Assembly (NCBI GenBank): GCA_012517355.1
Contig: JAAYVD010000168.1
Location: 1 to 64,000, forward strand
From: Candidatus Rifleibacteriota bacterium
GTDB lineage: Bacteria > Muiribacteriota > Ozemobacteria > Ozemobacterales > Ozemobacteraceae
DNA length: 64,000 nucleotides
Direction of reading: 5' to 3'
In this document: in pieces, positions 8,745-17,034 of the stretch
How positions within the stretch are numbered: the first letter of the stretch is position 1
Layout of the letters: each line of letters begins with the position of its first letter
Notes under the pieces: model-generated
The model's input: the letters and a program-made list of their open reading frames with translations, nothing else
The model's database searches: none
What the model was told of the DNA's origin: nothing
Position numbers and translations under genes: made by a program

Positions 8745-9419
8745 TCAGAACCGTTTCTGGGCACGCTCGACGGCGTGGCGGATCAGGGCCTTGCGGGAAT
8801 CGAATCCCAGTTTCCGACACAGGCGGGAGACGTAGGTATCCACGGTCTTCACGCTCAGCGCCAGCTGATCGGCGATCTCGGTCAGGCGGAACCCGCGGCC
8901 GAGCAGGCGCAGGATCTCAGCTTCCCGCGGCGGAAGCGGTTCCCCCTCTTCCGGGGAGTTGGCCAGACCCGCCTCGACGTCGGGGGATCGGTAGACGCGC
9001 CCCGCGAGCACCTCCGCAAGGGCGACCTGCAGGAACTCCTGGGGGGCCGACTTGGAAATGAACCCGGTGACGCCCAGGTGCTGGGCCTCCTGGATGGTGT
9101 CAGCCGTCAGGAACATGGAATACAGGATCACCCGGGTCGGCCCGGCGGCCAGGTCGGTTGGCAGGCGCAGCAGGTCGAGGCCGTTTTCGGCACCGAGGGA
9201 GAGGTCCAGCAGCAGGATGGCGGGGTGCCAGACAGAAAGGGCGGTCCGGGCCGAGGAGAGATCCGCCGCTTCGCCGACCACGGTCCAACCGGCCATCTCG
9301 AGGAAGCCCCGCAGACCCAGCCGCACGATGTCGTGATCGTCGACCACCAGCACGGTCCGGTCGTTGCGCGACCCGCCCGTCGTGCCCTTCCTTCCCGCTT
9401 TCCGAAGTTCGTCATCCAT
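8745..9419 (-). CDS. NarL/FixJ-family response regulator (REC - LuxR-type HTH)
   Basis: A 224-residue DNA-binding response regulator. The receiver domain spans ~21-135, with the acidic pair in VLVVDDHD, the phospho-acceptor Asp in LLLDLSLG (~73) and the conserved Lys in FISKSAPQ. The LuxR-type HTH spans ~158-222 (LPPREAEILRLLGRG, then LSVKTVDTYVSRLCRKLG), with the usual spacing. NarL-type regulators are phosphorylated by HisKA_3 kinases, and the hybrid kinase ending at 7852 carries exactly that type, so the two probably form a pair. The genes are convergent rather than co-transcribed. The DNA target is unknown. Confidence 0.92.
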   Translation of the reverse strand: MDDELRKAGRKGTTGGSRNDRTVLVVDDHDIVRLGLRGFLEMAGWTVVGEAADLSSARTALSVWHPAILLLDLSLGAENGLDLLRLPTDLAAGPTRVILYSMFLTADTIQEAQHLGVTGFISKSAPQEFLQVALAEVLAGRVYRSPDVEAGLANSPEEGEPLPPREAEILRLLGRGFRLTEIADQLALSVKTVDTYVSRLCRKLGFDSRKALIRHAVERAQKRF

Positions 9420-9631
9420 CAGGGTGTTGCTTTCTTTTCACCAGGTGATGATACCGCGAACCGCCCCCAGAGGGCTACCACGATTACTCTCCCCCAAGAT
9501 CCCCGATGGTCCAGGGAAACCCAGCCAGCCCCATCCCGGAAGGGCGGCGTCAAGCCTTCCCCATGGGCGTCCGGCCGGCTTCATCGCCGCTCCTGGGATG
9601 GATGCTTCACCGCCCCCGGAAACCGGCGGGT

Positions 9632-10657
9632 TCAGTCCGTTCCGCGCTCGGCAGGCTCGTCGCCGCTCCCCTGGGAACCGGGTTCCGTCGCCGGGGAGGG
9701 CGGCCCCTTGGCGGAGCGCGAAACGGGCGTTTCGCCCGGCCCTCCGTCGCGACCAGGGGGGGTGACCGACATCCTGTCCGTCGGGTCGGCGGGGTCAATG
9801 GGGCGAGCCGGGTCGTCGCGCCCCGGCACCCGACGACAGATCCGGAGCAGGTCGCGGAGTTTCGGAGCGGGCGCATAGAGAGTCGCGGGCATGGCCGATA
9901 CCGCGTCGAACCGTTGCTCGGTCAGAATCTGCGCCTCGGCCAGCTCGCGCAGATGGCGGGCGAGGAAGGCCTTTCCGGCCGACTCGTCGGGGAAGGTGTC
10001 GGGAAAGCGCGTCCGTAGCAGGTTCCAGGCCTTTTCGAGGGAAACCGGTTGCGGCACCTGGGCCAACAGGAAGCACAGGCGGGTCACGGCCGTCAGGGGG
10101 TCCGCGCCCGGAGCCTCGCGGCCGCCGGGCAGCAGGCAGGTGAGGGCATAGGTGGGGGCCAGCAGCAGGATCCGCCAGAGCAGGTGGAGGAAGTTCCGGT
10201 AGGAGGAGCACCCGCCACCCACCCCGACATAGTCGTCGCCCTGCCGGAAGGGATCGGCAGCCGCCCGGTGGGCGGCGCGCAGGGTCCCTCGGAGAGCCCA
10301 GGCATAGGTTCCGACCATCAATACCGTATAGGTTATCAGGACCAACTGGTTGTATATGGCCCTTCCGAATTCCGTCCACATCCCCCACTCCCAGAAGAGA
10401 CGCAGGAAGTCCGCCACCAACCCGCCCAGAAGGAGAGCCACGATCCACAGCGGGAACCAGACGAAAACCGCCCAGATCAGGGCCAGGAGGCCAAGGTGCA
10501 GGAGCAGGAAGAAGATGCCCGTGCCGAGGCGCAGCCGCCGCGGCTCGACCGGCAGGTCGTCGGCCACGAACGGCTTGAGATGCCCCTGCAGCCGGTGCAG
10601 GATCTCCGCTTCGGGAATCTCGGGGGCCGCGGTCGGCGTGGTGGACCCGGGTTCCAT
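9632..10657 (-). CDS. Multi-pass membrane protein with a repeat-derived C-terminus, unknown function
   Basis: A 341-residue protein that I do not recognise. The chosen start is ATG at 10657, preceded by GTGGA at ~5 nt; an in-frame start further upstream would add 39 non-conserved-looking residues. There are at least three membrane segments (GIFFLLLHLGLLALIWAVFV, WIVALLLGGLVADFL, LVLITYTVLMVGTYAW). A conserved-looking soluble stretch follows (FPDTFPDESAGKAFLARHL). The last ~60 residues are Pro/Gly-rich and include translation of palindromic element copy E read on the opposite strand (TDRMSVTPPGRDGGPG, then ETPVSRSAKG). The stop codon lies past the element, so insertion probably replaced or extended the original C-terminus. 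Confidence 0.7.
   Translation of the reverse strand: MEPGSTTPTAAPEIPEAEILHRLQGHLKPFVADDLPVEPRRLRLGTGIFFLLLHLGLLALIWAVFVWFPLWIVALLLGGLVADFLRLFWEWGMWTEFGRAIYNQLVLITYTVLMVGTYAWALRGTLRAAHRAAADPFRQGDDYVGVGGGCSSYRNFLHLLWRILLLAPTYALTCLLPGGREAPGADPLTAVTRLCFLLAQVPQPVSLEKAWNLLRTRFPDTFPDESAGKAFLARHLRELAEAQILTEQRFDAVSAMPATLYAPAPKLRDLLRICRRVPGRDDPARPIDPADPTDRMSVTPPGRDGGPGETPVSRSAKGPPSPATEPGSQGSGDEPAERGTD
9703..9786 (+). repeat. Palindromic element, copy E (inside the 3' end of a minus-strand gene)
   Basis: GGCCCCTTGGCGGAGCGCG, then AAACGGGCGTTTCGC, then a diverged hairpin 2 and CCGACATCCTGTCCG. The element is oriented plus while the gene is minus, so the peptide differs from that of copies A-C, yet the frame is open throughout. 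Confidence 0.85.
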
Positions 10658-11032
10658 GATGTCCACAGGATACCATGACCGCCCATTCCTTTCCGAAGCC
10701 GCAGGCCCCGGGGCGACAGGGGATACCCCAACGACCGGGCATCCCGGAAGCGCCGTCGATTCGCCCCAGGGCAAGCGGGAGGGGGCGGTGGTGGCCCTCC
10801 TGGGGGTGGGAGGGGAAGACCCACGGTCTCACCTGGCCCGGGAGGGGTCGACCCGAGGGGGGCCACCCGCCGGAGACGGCCAGCGGCCCCTGCTCGCCCT
10901 TCACGAGGGCGGATCACGTGATCGGCAGCCCTCCCAGTGGCAGGATCGCGGGAATCATGGCAGAATGTCAGCGCCACCAGTTCCCGCGGAGGCAAGACCG
11001 TCCCACATGAACCAGACATCGCCCCGGACCAG

Positions 11033-11111
11033 CCCGACAGGATGTCGGAAGTGCCCCTTTGCCGCCACGGATGGCGACGCGAAACGCGAGTTACGCGCAC
11101 CGCCAAGAGGC
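11033..11111 (-). repeat. Palindromic element, copy F1
   Basis: Minus-oriented full copy. It starts with CCCGACAGGATGTCGG (hairpin 3), then GCCCCTTTGCCGCC, then GACGCGAAACGCGAGTTACG. It ends at the outer arm GCCAAGAGGC. Confidence 0.85.
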
Positions 11112-11168
11112 ACTCCTTTGCCGCCCCCGATGGCGGCGCGAAACGACCGTTTCGCGCACCACGGAGAG
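11112..11168 (-). repeat. Palindromic element, partial copy F2
   Basis: Minus-oriented copy lacking hairpin 3. TTTGCCGCCCCCGATGGCGG, then GCGCGAAACGACCGTTTCGC. Directly adjacent to F1, so the two form a head-to-tail tandem. Confidence 0.78.
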
Positions 11169-11221
11169 ACCCCTCCGCCGGCCCCCGGCCGGCTGCGTTG
11201 CGCCCTGCAGGAGCCGCCGCC

Positions 11222-12433
11222 ATGAACCGCCCCTCCCTTCCCCTCCTCGCCCTGGCCATCCTCGCCCTGGCTGCCGGCGCCCTCTGGTGCCGGCCCGGGT
11301 CCCCCCGCGCCGAAGCGCAGACCGCGGCCCCGACCGTCGAGGTCGCCGGCAACGGCATCGTCGAGGCGACCGAGGTGGAGATCACCACCAAGGTGACCGC
11401 CCGCCTCGCCTCGCTGGCCGTGCGCGTCGGCGACGAGGTGCGGGCCGGCCAGACCGTGGCCCTTCTCGAGAACGAGGACTTCGCGGGCAACCTGGAACAG
11501 GCCAGCGCCGGCCTGCGGCTGGCCGAGGCCCGCCTGGCCGAGCTCGTCAACGGCACCCGCCCGGAGGAGATCGCCCGGGCCCGCGCCCAGCTGCGGGCCG
11601 CCCGCCAGGCGCTTCAACAGGCTCTGGCGCGGCAGGCGCTGGTCGAGGAGGGGCCGCGGCGCGAACTGGTCTCCCAGCTCGAGGCGGGACTGGCGCAGGC
11701 CCGCGCCACCAGCGAGGATGCCGACCGCGAGCGCGCCCGCATCGAGCGGCTGGAACGGGAGGGGGCGGCCCCGAAACAGCAGGCCGACCAGGCCCGCACC
11801 CGCAGCGAGGTGGCCCGCGCCCAGGTGGCGGCGGCGGCCCAGAAGCTGGCCGAGGCGCGGGCCGGCGCCCGGTCGCAGGAGCGGGCGGAGGCGGCGGCCG
11901 CGGTGGCCGGCGCCCAGGCCCAGCTCGACGCCGCCAGCGCCACCCTCGACCTCGCGCTGGCCGGCCCGCGCGCCGAAGTCATCGAGGCGGCCCGTGCCCA
12001 GGTGGCGCTGGCCCGCGGCCAGGTCCGCACCGCCCAGGCCCAGTTCGACTTCACGAGGCTCCTCTCGCCGATCACCGGCCGCGTGACCGAGCGCGACCTC
12101 GAACCGGGTGAACTGGTGACGCCCGGCCTGGCCGTCGTCGAGGTCGCCGACCTGGCCACCGTCTGGATGAAGGTCTACATCCCCGCCACGCAGGTGGGGC
12201 TGGTCACCTTCGGGCAGAAGGCCGAGGTGGTCTGCGACTCGCTGCCCGGCCGCACCTTCCCCGGCACCGTGGTCGAGATCTCCGAGACCCCCGAGTTCAC
12301 CCCCAAAAACGTGCAGACCCGCGACGAGCGAACCAAGCAGATCTTCTGGGTGAAGATCGAGCTGCCCAACCCCGACCTCGCCCTCAAGCCCGGCATGCCA
12401 GGCGACGCGGTCATCCACGTCGGCAAGCCCTGA
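11222..12433 (+). CDS. HlyD-family periplasmic adaptor of an ABC-2 exporter (YbhG-like)
   Basis: A 403-residue membrane-fusion protein. The N-terminal hydrophobic segment (SLPLLALAILALAAGALWC) anchors or exports it. A biotinyl-lipoyl-like half (VEVAGNGIVEATEVEITTKV) follows, then a long Ala/Arg/Glu-rich coiled coil (~100-260). The second half-motif (ITGRVTERDLEPGELVTPG) comes next, with a beta-barrel (VWMKVYIPATQVGLVTFGQ) and a C-terminal PGMPGDAVI motif. It would bridge the inner-membrane transporter to an outer-membrane channel. It is the first gene of a five-gene operon with two ATPases and two permeases, matching the YbhG-YbhF-YbhS-YbhR arrangement. ATG follows GGAG at ~9 nt; the palindromic repeat tandem ends just upstream. 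Substrate unknown. Confidence 0.9.
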   Translation: MNRPSLPLLALAILALAAGALWCRPGSPRAEAQTAAPTVEVAGNGIVEATEVEITTKVTARLASLAVRVGDEVRAGQTVALLENEDFAGNLEQASAGLRLAEARLAELVNGTRPEEIARARAQLRAARQALQQALARQALVEEGPRRELVSQLEAGLAQARATSEDADRERARIERLEREGAAPKQQADQARTRSEVARAQVAAAAQKLAEARAGARSQERAEAAAAVAGAQAQLDAASATLDLALAGPRAEVIEAARAQVALARGQVRTAQAQFDFTRLLSPITGRVTERDLEPGELVTPGLAVVEVADLATVWMKVYIPATQVGLVTFGQKAEVVCDSLPGRTFPGTVVEISETPEFTPKNVQTRDERTKQIFWVKIELPNPDLALKPGMPGDAVIHVGKP

Positions 12434-12597
12434 GCCCGGGCCGGCACCAGGGACTGGGAAGGCATGAACCCGAGCATCCGACCGACCGGCGGCAGGGCCG
12501 ACAGACCCTCCCGCCGCCCGGGCCGGCAGGGTGGGGCGTCCCCCTCACCCCGGGCAGGGGGACCCTGCCGCCGGGCCCCGCACCGGGAAAGGACCGC

Positions 12598-13656
12598 GTG
12601 ACCACGGCATCGGGGTTGGAGACCGTCCGGGCCACGGCCCCGGCCGCGGCGGGGGCGGGGGCGGGCCCCGTTCCCCCCTCCGCGCCGGGGAACGGCATCG
12701 TGGCGCGGGGTCTGCGCAAGACCTTCGCCGACCTGGTCGCGGTGGACCGCCTCGACCTCGAGGTCAGGCCCGGCGAGATTTTCGGGCTGGTCGGCCCCGA
12801 CGGGGCCGGCAAGACGACCACCCTGCGGCTGCTGTGCGGCATCCTCGACCCCGACGCGGGCGACGCCGAGGTGGGCGGCCGGTCGGTGCGCCAGGACCCG
12901 GAGGGGGTCAAGGCCCTGGTCGGCTACATGTCGCAGCGGTTCAGCCTGTACGGCGACCTGACGGTGGCCGAGAACATCTTCTTCTTCGCCAACCTGTTCC
13001 ACGTGCCGGCCGACGAGCGGCGGCGCCGCGAACAGGAACTGCTCGAAGCCAGCCGGATGACCCCGTTCCGCGACCGCCTGGCCCGCAACCTCTCGGGGGG
13101 CATGAAGCAGAAGCTGGCGCTGACCTGCACCCTCATCCACCGGCCCCAGATCCTGTTTCTGGACGAACCGACGACCGGGGTCGACCCGGTCTCGCGCCGC
13201 GACTTCTGGAAGATCCTGTACGGGCTGGTGCGGCAGGGCATGACGCTGGTCGTCTCGACCCCCTACATGGACGAGGCGGAACGCTGCAACCGGCTCGCCT
13301 TCATGCACCAGGGGCGGCTGCTGCGCTGCGCCAGCCCCCGGGAACTCAAACAGGATCTGCCCGGCGACCTGGTCGAGGTGGCGGGGGCCCCGGCGCACGA
13401 GCTGGCGGAGCGGCTCCGCGGCCTGCCCTTCGTGGACGGCCTGCAGTTGTTCGGGAGCCGCCTGCACGTGCAGGTGGCGCGGGCGGGGGAAAGCCTCGCC
13501 CTGATCGGGCAAGCCCTGCGCCAGGCCGGTGTGCAGGGCCACACCCTGCGCCAGATCGTCCCCAGCCTGGAAGACGTGTTCATCTCGCTCGTCCGCTCCC
13601 CGGCTGGCGGACAGGGATTCGAGGCCGGCGCCGGCAAAACGGAGGGGGCTGGATGA
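12598..13656 (+). CDS. ABC-2 transporter ATPase, first (non-canonical H-loop)
   Basis: A 352-residue ATPase, GTG start after GGAAAGGA. A short Ala/Gly-rich leader precedes the domain. Walker A is GPDGAGKTTT, the Q-loop lies in GYMSQRFSLYGDLTV, the signature is LSGGMKQK and Walker B is ILFLDEP. The switch position reads VVSTPYMDEAERC, with Pro where ATPases normally carry His, while the second ATPase has the standard VTTHYMDEAEHC. In YbhF-type exporters the two ATPase units are fused in one protein; here they are separate genes with a 4-nt overlap. The degenerate H-loop suggests one catalytic and one regulatory site in the heterodimer. Confidence 0.92.
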   Translation: MTTASGLETVRATAPAAAGAGAGPVPPSAPGNGIVARGLRKTFADLVAVDRLDLEVRPGEIFGLVGPDGAGKTTTLRLLCGILDPDAGDAEVGGRSVRQDPEGVKALVGYMSQRFSLYGDLTVAENIFFFANLFHVPADERRRREQELLEASRMTPFRDRLARNLSGGMKQKLALTCTLIHRPQILFLDEPTTGVDPVSRRDFWKILYGLVRQGMTLVVSTPYMDEAERCNRLAFMHQGRLLRCASPRELKQDLPGDLVEVAGAPAHELAERLRGLPFVDGLQLFGSRLHVQVARAGESLALIGQALRQAGVQGHTLRQIVPSLEDVFISLVRSPAGGQGFEAGAGKTEGAG

Positions 13657-14627
13657 ACGGCCCTACGCCCGGCATACCGACCGCGGAGGCGGCGGTCGAG
13701 GTCAGCCACCTGGTCAAGCGGTTCGGGGAGTTCACCGCCGTCGACGACATCTCGTTCCGCGTGCGTCGCGGCGAGATCTTCGGTTTTCTCGGCCCGAACG
13801 GGGCCGGCAAGTCGACGACGATCCGCATGCTGTGCGGGCTGCTGGCCCCGACCGCCGGCACCGGCCGGGTCGGCGGTTTCGACATCGCCGCCGAGTCGGA
13901 ACGGATCAAGGAACGGATCGGCTACATGAGCCAGCGGTTCTCGCTGTACGAGGACCTGACCGTGCTCGAGAACATCGACTTCTACGCCGACGTCTACGAT
14001 GTCGAGCCCGCCAGGATGGCGGAGCGGCGGGCCTGGGTGCTCGAGCTGACGCGGCTGGGCGACCGCCGGCACAGCCTGACCGGCGAGCTGCCGATGGGCC
14101 TGAAGCAGAGGCTGGCCCTGGGCTGCGCGGTGATCCACGAGCCGCCCATCCTGTTCCTCGACGAGCCGACCTCGGGGGTCGACCCGGTGTCGCGCCGCGC
14201 CTTCTGGGAGCTGATCTACGGCATGGCCGCCCGGGGCATCACCGTCTTCGTCACCACCCACTACATGGACGAGGCCGAGCACTGCGACCGCCTGGCGATG
14301 ATCTACCGCGGCCGGCTGATCGCCCTGGGCAGCCCCGTCGAGATGAAGGAGCAGGGCGGGCACGGCACCCTGCTGGAGATCGAGGCCGACCCGCTGATGG
14401 AGGCCCTCGAGCTGCTCGAGGGGGAACCGGCCATCCGGGAACTGGCCGTCTTCGGGGCGACCCTCCACGCCCTGGTCGGCGACGAGGAACAGGCCCGGCA
14501 GGCCATTCCCCGGCGGCTCGCCGCGCGCGGCCTGCGGGCCTCCGCCATCACCCGCATCCAGCCCACCCTCGAGGACGTCTTCGTCTCGCTGATCGAGCGC
14601 GCCGACCGCGGACGGGAGGAGGGCTGA
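13653..14627 (+). CDS. ABC-2 transporter ATPase, second (canonical)
   Basis: A 324-residue ATPase whose ATG overlaps the previous stop (ATGA), indicating translational coupling. Walker A is GPNGAGKSTT, the Q-loop lies in GYMSQRFSLYEDLTV, the signature region reads LPMGLKQR rather than LSGGQ, Walker B is ILFLDEP and the switch His is in VTTHYMDEAEHC. It is most like the C-terminal half of YbhF. It should pair with the first ATPase and the two permeases. The two ATPases therefore carry complementary deviations: the first lacks the H-loop His, the second has a weak signature motif. Confidence 0.93.
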   Translation: MNGPTPGIPTAEAAVEVSHLVKRFGEFTAVDDISFRVRRGEIFGFLGPNGAGKSTTIRMLCGLLAPTAGTGRVGGFDIAAESERIKERIGYMSQRFSLYEDLTVLENIDFYADVYDVEPARMAERRAWVLELTRLGDRRHSLTGELPMGLKQRLALGCAVIHEPPILFLDEPTSGVDPVSRRAFWELIYGMAARGITVFVTTHYMDEAEHCDRLAMIYRGRLIALGSPVEMKEQGGHGTLLEIEADPLMEALELLEGEPAIRELAVFGATLHALVGDEEQARQAIPRRLAARGLRASAITRIQPTLEDVFVSLIERADRGREEG

Positions 14628-14629
14628 CC

Positions 14630-15763
14630 ATGCTGCTGCGCCTCGCCATGGTGGCCTGGAAGGAGTTCGTCCAGATCGGCCGCGACCGCCGCATGCTGGG
14701 TGTCAGCGTCGTCCTGCCCGTCTTCATGGTCATGCTCTACGGCTACGCCATCAACCTCGACGTCAAGCACCTGCGCATCGGCATCCTCGACCACGACCGC
14801 ACCGACGCCTCGCGGGCGCTGATCGAGGCATTCGCCAACACCGAGTATTTCTCCGTGGTCGTCCGGTTCGCCGCCGACCGCGAGATCGAGCCCGCCCTGA
14901 ACACCGAGCGGGTGCGCGGGGCGCTGGTCATCCCGCGCGGGTTCGGCCGGGACCTCGCCCGCCGGCGCACGGTTCCCGTGCAGTTCATCATCGACGGGTC
15001 GGACAGCACGTCGGCCAGCACGGTGGTGGGCTACGTCTCGTCCCTGCTCGCCGGCTACTCGAACACGCTGGCGGTGCAGGCGGTGCGGCGGGCGGGGGTG
15101 GGCCGCCGCGACTTCCTGCCGATCGACAACCGGTTCCGCAACTGGTACAACCCCGAACTGCGCAGCAACAACTTCATCGTGCCGGGGCTGATCGCGGTGG
15201 TTCTGATGATGCTGTCGGCCCTGCTGACCTCGGTGACCATCGTGCGCGAGAAGGAACGGGGCAGCTTCGAGAACCTGATCGTGTCGCCCGTCACCGCCTT
15301 CGAGCTGGTGCTCGGGAAGCTGCTGCCCTACGTCGTCATCGCCTTCGGCGACGTGCTGCTGGTGTTGCTGACCAGCCATTTCCTGTTCGCCATCCCCTTC
15401 CGGGGAAGCCTGGCGGTGCTGTTCCTGCTGTCGGGGGTCTTTCTGACCGCGGCCCTCGGCATCGGCCTGCTGATCTCGGCGAAGGCCCCCACCCAGCAGA
15501 TGGCCAACATGGCGGCCATGGTGGGCACCCAGCTGCCGGCGGTCCTGCTGTCGGGGTTCATGTTCCCCATCACCAGCATCCCCGAGTCGATCCAGTGGAT
15601 CCCCACCTTCATCCCCGCCACCCACTTCATCCGCATCCTGCGCTCGCTCTTTTTGAAAGGCAGCCCGCTGTCGGACCTGCTGGCGCCCGCCGGCATCCTG
15701 CTCGGGTTCGGCCTCGTGATGATCGTGGCCAGCGCCCGCAGTTTCCGGAAGAAGCTGGAATGA
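14630..15763 (+). CDS. ABC-2 transporter permease (YbhS-like)
   Basis: A 377-residue inner-membrane permease. TM1 is at about residues 20-40 (MLGVSVVLPVFMVMLYGYAI), followed by a large periplasmic domain with WYNPELRSNNFIVPG at its end. Five C-terminal membrane helices (about 180-370) follow, containing EKERGSFENLIVSP, the ABC-2 coupling region. The ATG lies 2 nt after the previous stop. It forms the transport path with the next gene. Confidence 0.93.
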   Translation: MLLRLAMVAWKEFVQIGRDRRMLGVSVVLPVFMVMLYGYAINLDVKHLRIGILDHDRTDASRALIEAFANTEYFSVVVRFAADREIEPALNTERVRGALVIPRGFGRDLARRRTVPVQFIIDGSDSTSASTVVGYVSSLLAGYSNTLAVQAVRRAGVGRRDFLPIDNRFRNWYNPELRSNNFIVPGLIAVVLMMLSALLTSVTIVREKERGSFENLIVSPVTAFELVLGKLLPYVVIAFGDVLLVLLTSHFLFAIPFRGSLAVLFLLSGVFLTAALGIGLLISAKAPTQQMANMAAMVGTQLPAVLLSGFMFPITSIPESIQWIPTFIPATHFIRILRSLFLKGSPLSDLLAPAGILLGFGLVMIVASARSFRKKLE

Positions 15764-16902
15764 TGCGCGCCAGCCTCCGCCGCCTGGCGCGGCTCATCCG
15801 GAAGGAACTGACCCAGTCGCTGCGCGACCCCAAGATGCTGGGCCTGATGTTCCTGATGCCGGTCTTCGAGCTGTTCATCTTCGGCTACGTGGCCACCACC
15901 GACATCAACCACATCCAGACCGCCGTCCTCGACGAGGACCGCACCTTCGCCAGTCGCGAGTTCATCGACCGGCTGCGCGGCTCGGGGTATTTCACCTTCC
16001 TGGGGTTCATCGCCACCGAACGCGAAGCCACCGCGGGGCTGGCGCGGGGCGGGGTCCAGCTGGTGCTGCGGCTGCCGTCCGGGTTCTCCCGCGATCTCGA
16101 GCGGGGCCGCACCGCCGCCATCCAGACCCTGTTCGACGGGTCCGATTCGATGTCGGCGAGCATCATCAACGGCTACGTGGGCCAGATCGTGCGGTCCTAC
16201 GCCAACGAGTACGCGGCACGGCGGCTGGCCCGGCAGCGGGAGAAGCTGAACGGCGTTCCCGGCATCGAGCCGCGGCTGCGGGTCTGGTTCAACCCCGAAC
16301 TGCGCAGCGTGGTGTTCATGGTGCCGGGGGTGCTGTGCCTGATCCTGTTCCTGGTGACGATGATCGAGACGGCGTTGTCGATCGTCAAGGAGAAGGAGGT
16401 CGGCACGCTCGAGCAGATCATCGTCACGCCGATCCGGCCCTGGGAGTTCATCCTGGGCAAGACGATCCCCTTCTTCCTGAGCGGCCTGGTGACCACCGCC
16501 CTCGTGCTGGCGGTGGCGATGGGCTGGTTCCGGGTCTTCCCGGTGGGCAGCCTGACCCTGCTGGTGGGGCTGATCTGCGTGTTTCTGCTGACCAGCCTGG
16601 GGCTGGGCATCTTCGTCTCGACGATCTCCGAGACGCAGCAGGAGGCGGTGATCAGCTGCTTCTTCTTCCTGTTCCCGATGATCATGCTGTCGGGGTTGAT
16701 CTTCCCCATCGACAACATGCCCGCCCCCGTGCAGGCGCTGTCGCGGCTGGTGCCGCTGCGCTACTTCCTCGAGATCATCCGGGGCGTCTACCTGAAGGGC
16801 ATCGGCCTCGAGGTCGTCTGGCCACAGACGCTGATCCTGCTCGGCTTCGGGGTCGGCATCCTGACCCTCAGCGCCCTCCGGTTCTCCAAGCGGCTCGACT
16901 GA
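15760..16902 (+). CDS. ABC-2 transporter permease (YbhR-like)
   Basis: A 380-residue permease paralogous to its neighbour: TM1 MLGLMFLMPVFELFIFGYVA, a periplasmic domain ending WFNPELRSVVFMVPG, the coupling segment KEKEVGTLEQIIVTP and five C-terminal helices. Two in-frame ATGs (15760, 15763) overlap the previous stop; the first is used here. It is the last gene of the operon. Downstream, between convergent genes, are two near-identical GGGGC-AAGGCCCC hairpin sequences. Confidence 0.93.
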   Translation: MMRASLRRLARLIRKELTQSLRDPKMLGLMFLMPVFELFIFGYVATTDINHIQTAVLDEDRTFASREFIDRLRGSGYFTFLGFIATEREATAGLARGGVQLVLRLPSGFSRDLERGRTAAIQTLFDGSDSMSASIINGYVGQIVRSYANEYAARRLARQREKLNGVPGIEPRLRVWFNPELRSVVFMVPGVLCLILFLVTMIETALSIVKEKEVGTLEQIIVTPIRPWEFILGKTIPFFLSGLVTTALVLAVAMGWFRVFPVGSLTLLVGLICVFLLTSLGLGIFVSTISETQQEAVISCFFFLFPMIMLSGLIFPIDNMPAPVQALSRLVPLRYFLEIIRGVYLKGIGLEVVWPQTLILLGFGVGILTLSALRFSKRLD

Positions 16903-16950
16903 CCGGGCGGCCACCCGGCCACCCAGGCCCCGGCGGGGGTCGGCCGGGGT

Positions 16951-17034
16951 CGGGGCAGAAAGGCCCCTCCTGCACGGCCTTTGGACAGGCGTGACCAGCC
17001 GACTGGTTCCGGGGCGGGAAGGCCCCTCCTACTT
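16951..17034. repeat. Pair of direct repeats with hairpin potential between convergent genes
   Basis: CGGGGCAGAAAGGCCCCTCC near 16951 and CGGGGCGGGAAGGCCCCTCC near 17012 are 18/20 identical. Each can form a GGGGC/GCCCC hairpin. The second copy overlaps the last codons of the minus-strand P-type ATPase gene. No U-tract follows, so a terminator role is unproven. Confidence 0.5.

Larger units (their letters stand above)
10658..11221. other. Intergenic region before the exporter operon, with a tandem of palindromic elements
   Basis: No supportable gene. The only structure I can support is one full and one partial palindromic element in minus orientation (11033-11168), ending ~55 nt before the HlyD-type start. 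A frame open through the elements would extend the HlyD protein by 95 residues, but those residues are repeat translation without a ribosome site. Confidence 0.6.

Noticed and set aside
8409-9878. A plus-strand frame across 8.4-9.9 kb
   Set aside because: Runs antisense through the response regulator; its only recognisable peptides are translations of the palindromic elements.
5135-11168. CRISPR array
   Set aside because: The repeats are irregularly spaced, in both orientations and partly inside genes, with no spacers and no cas genes.
10937-11221. A 95-residue N-terminal extension of the HlyD-type protein
   Set aside because: The extension is the translation of palindromic elements F1/F2. 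The real start at 11222 has a ribosome site and begins the hydrophobic export segment.
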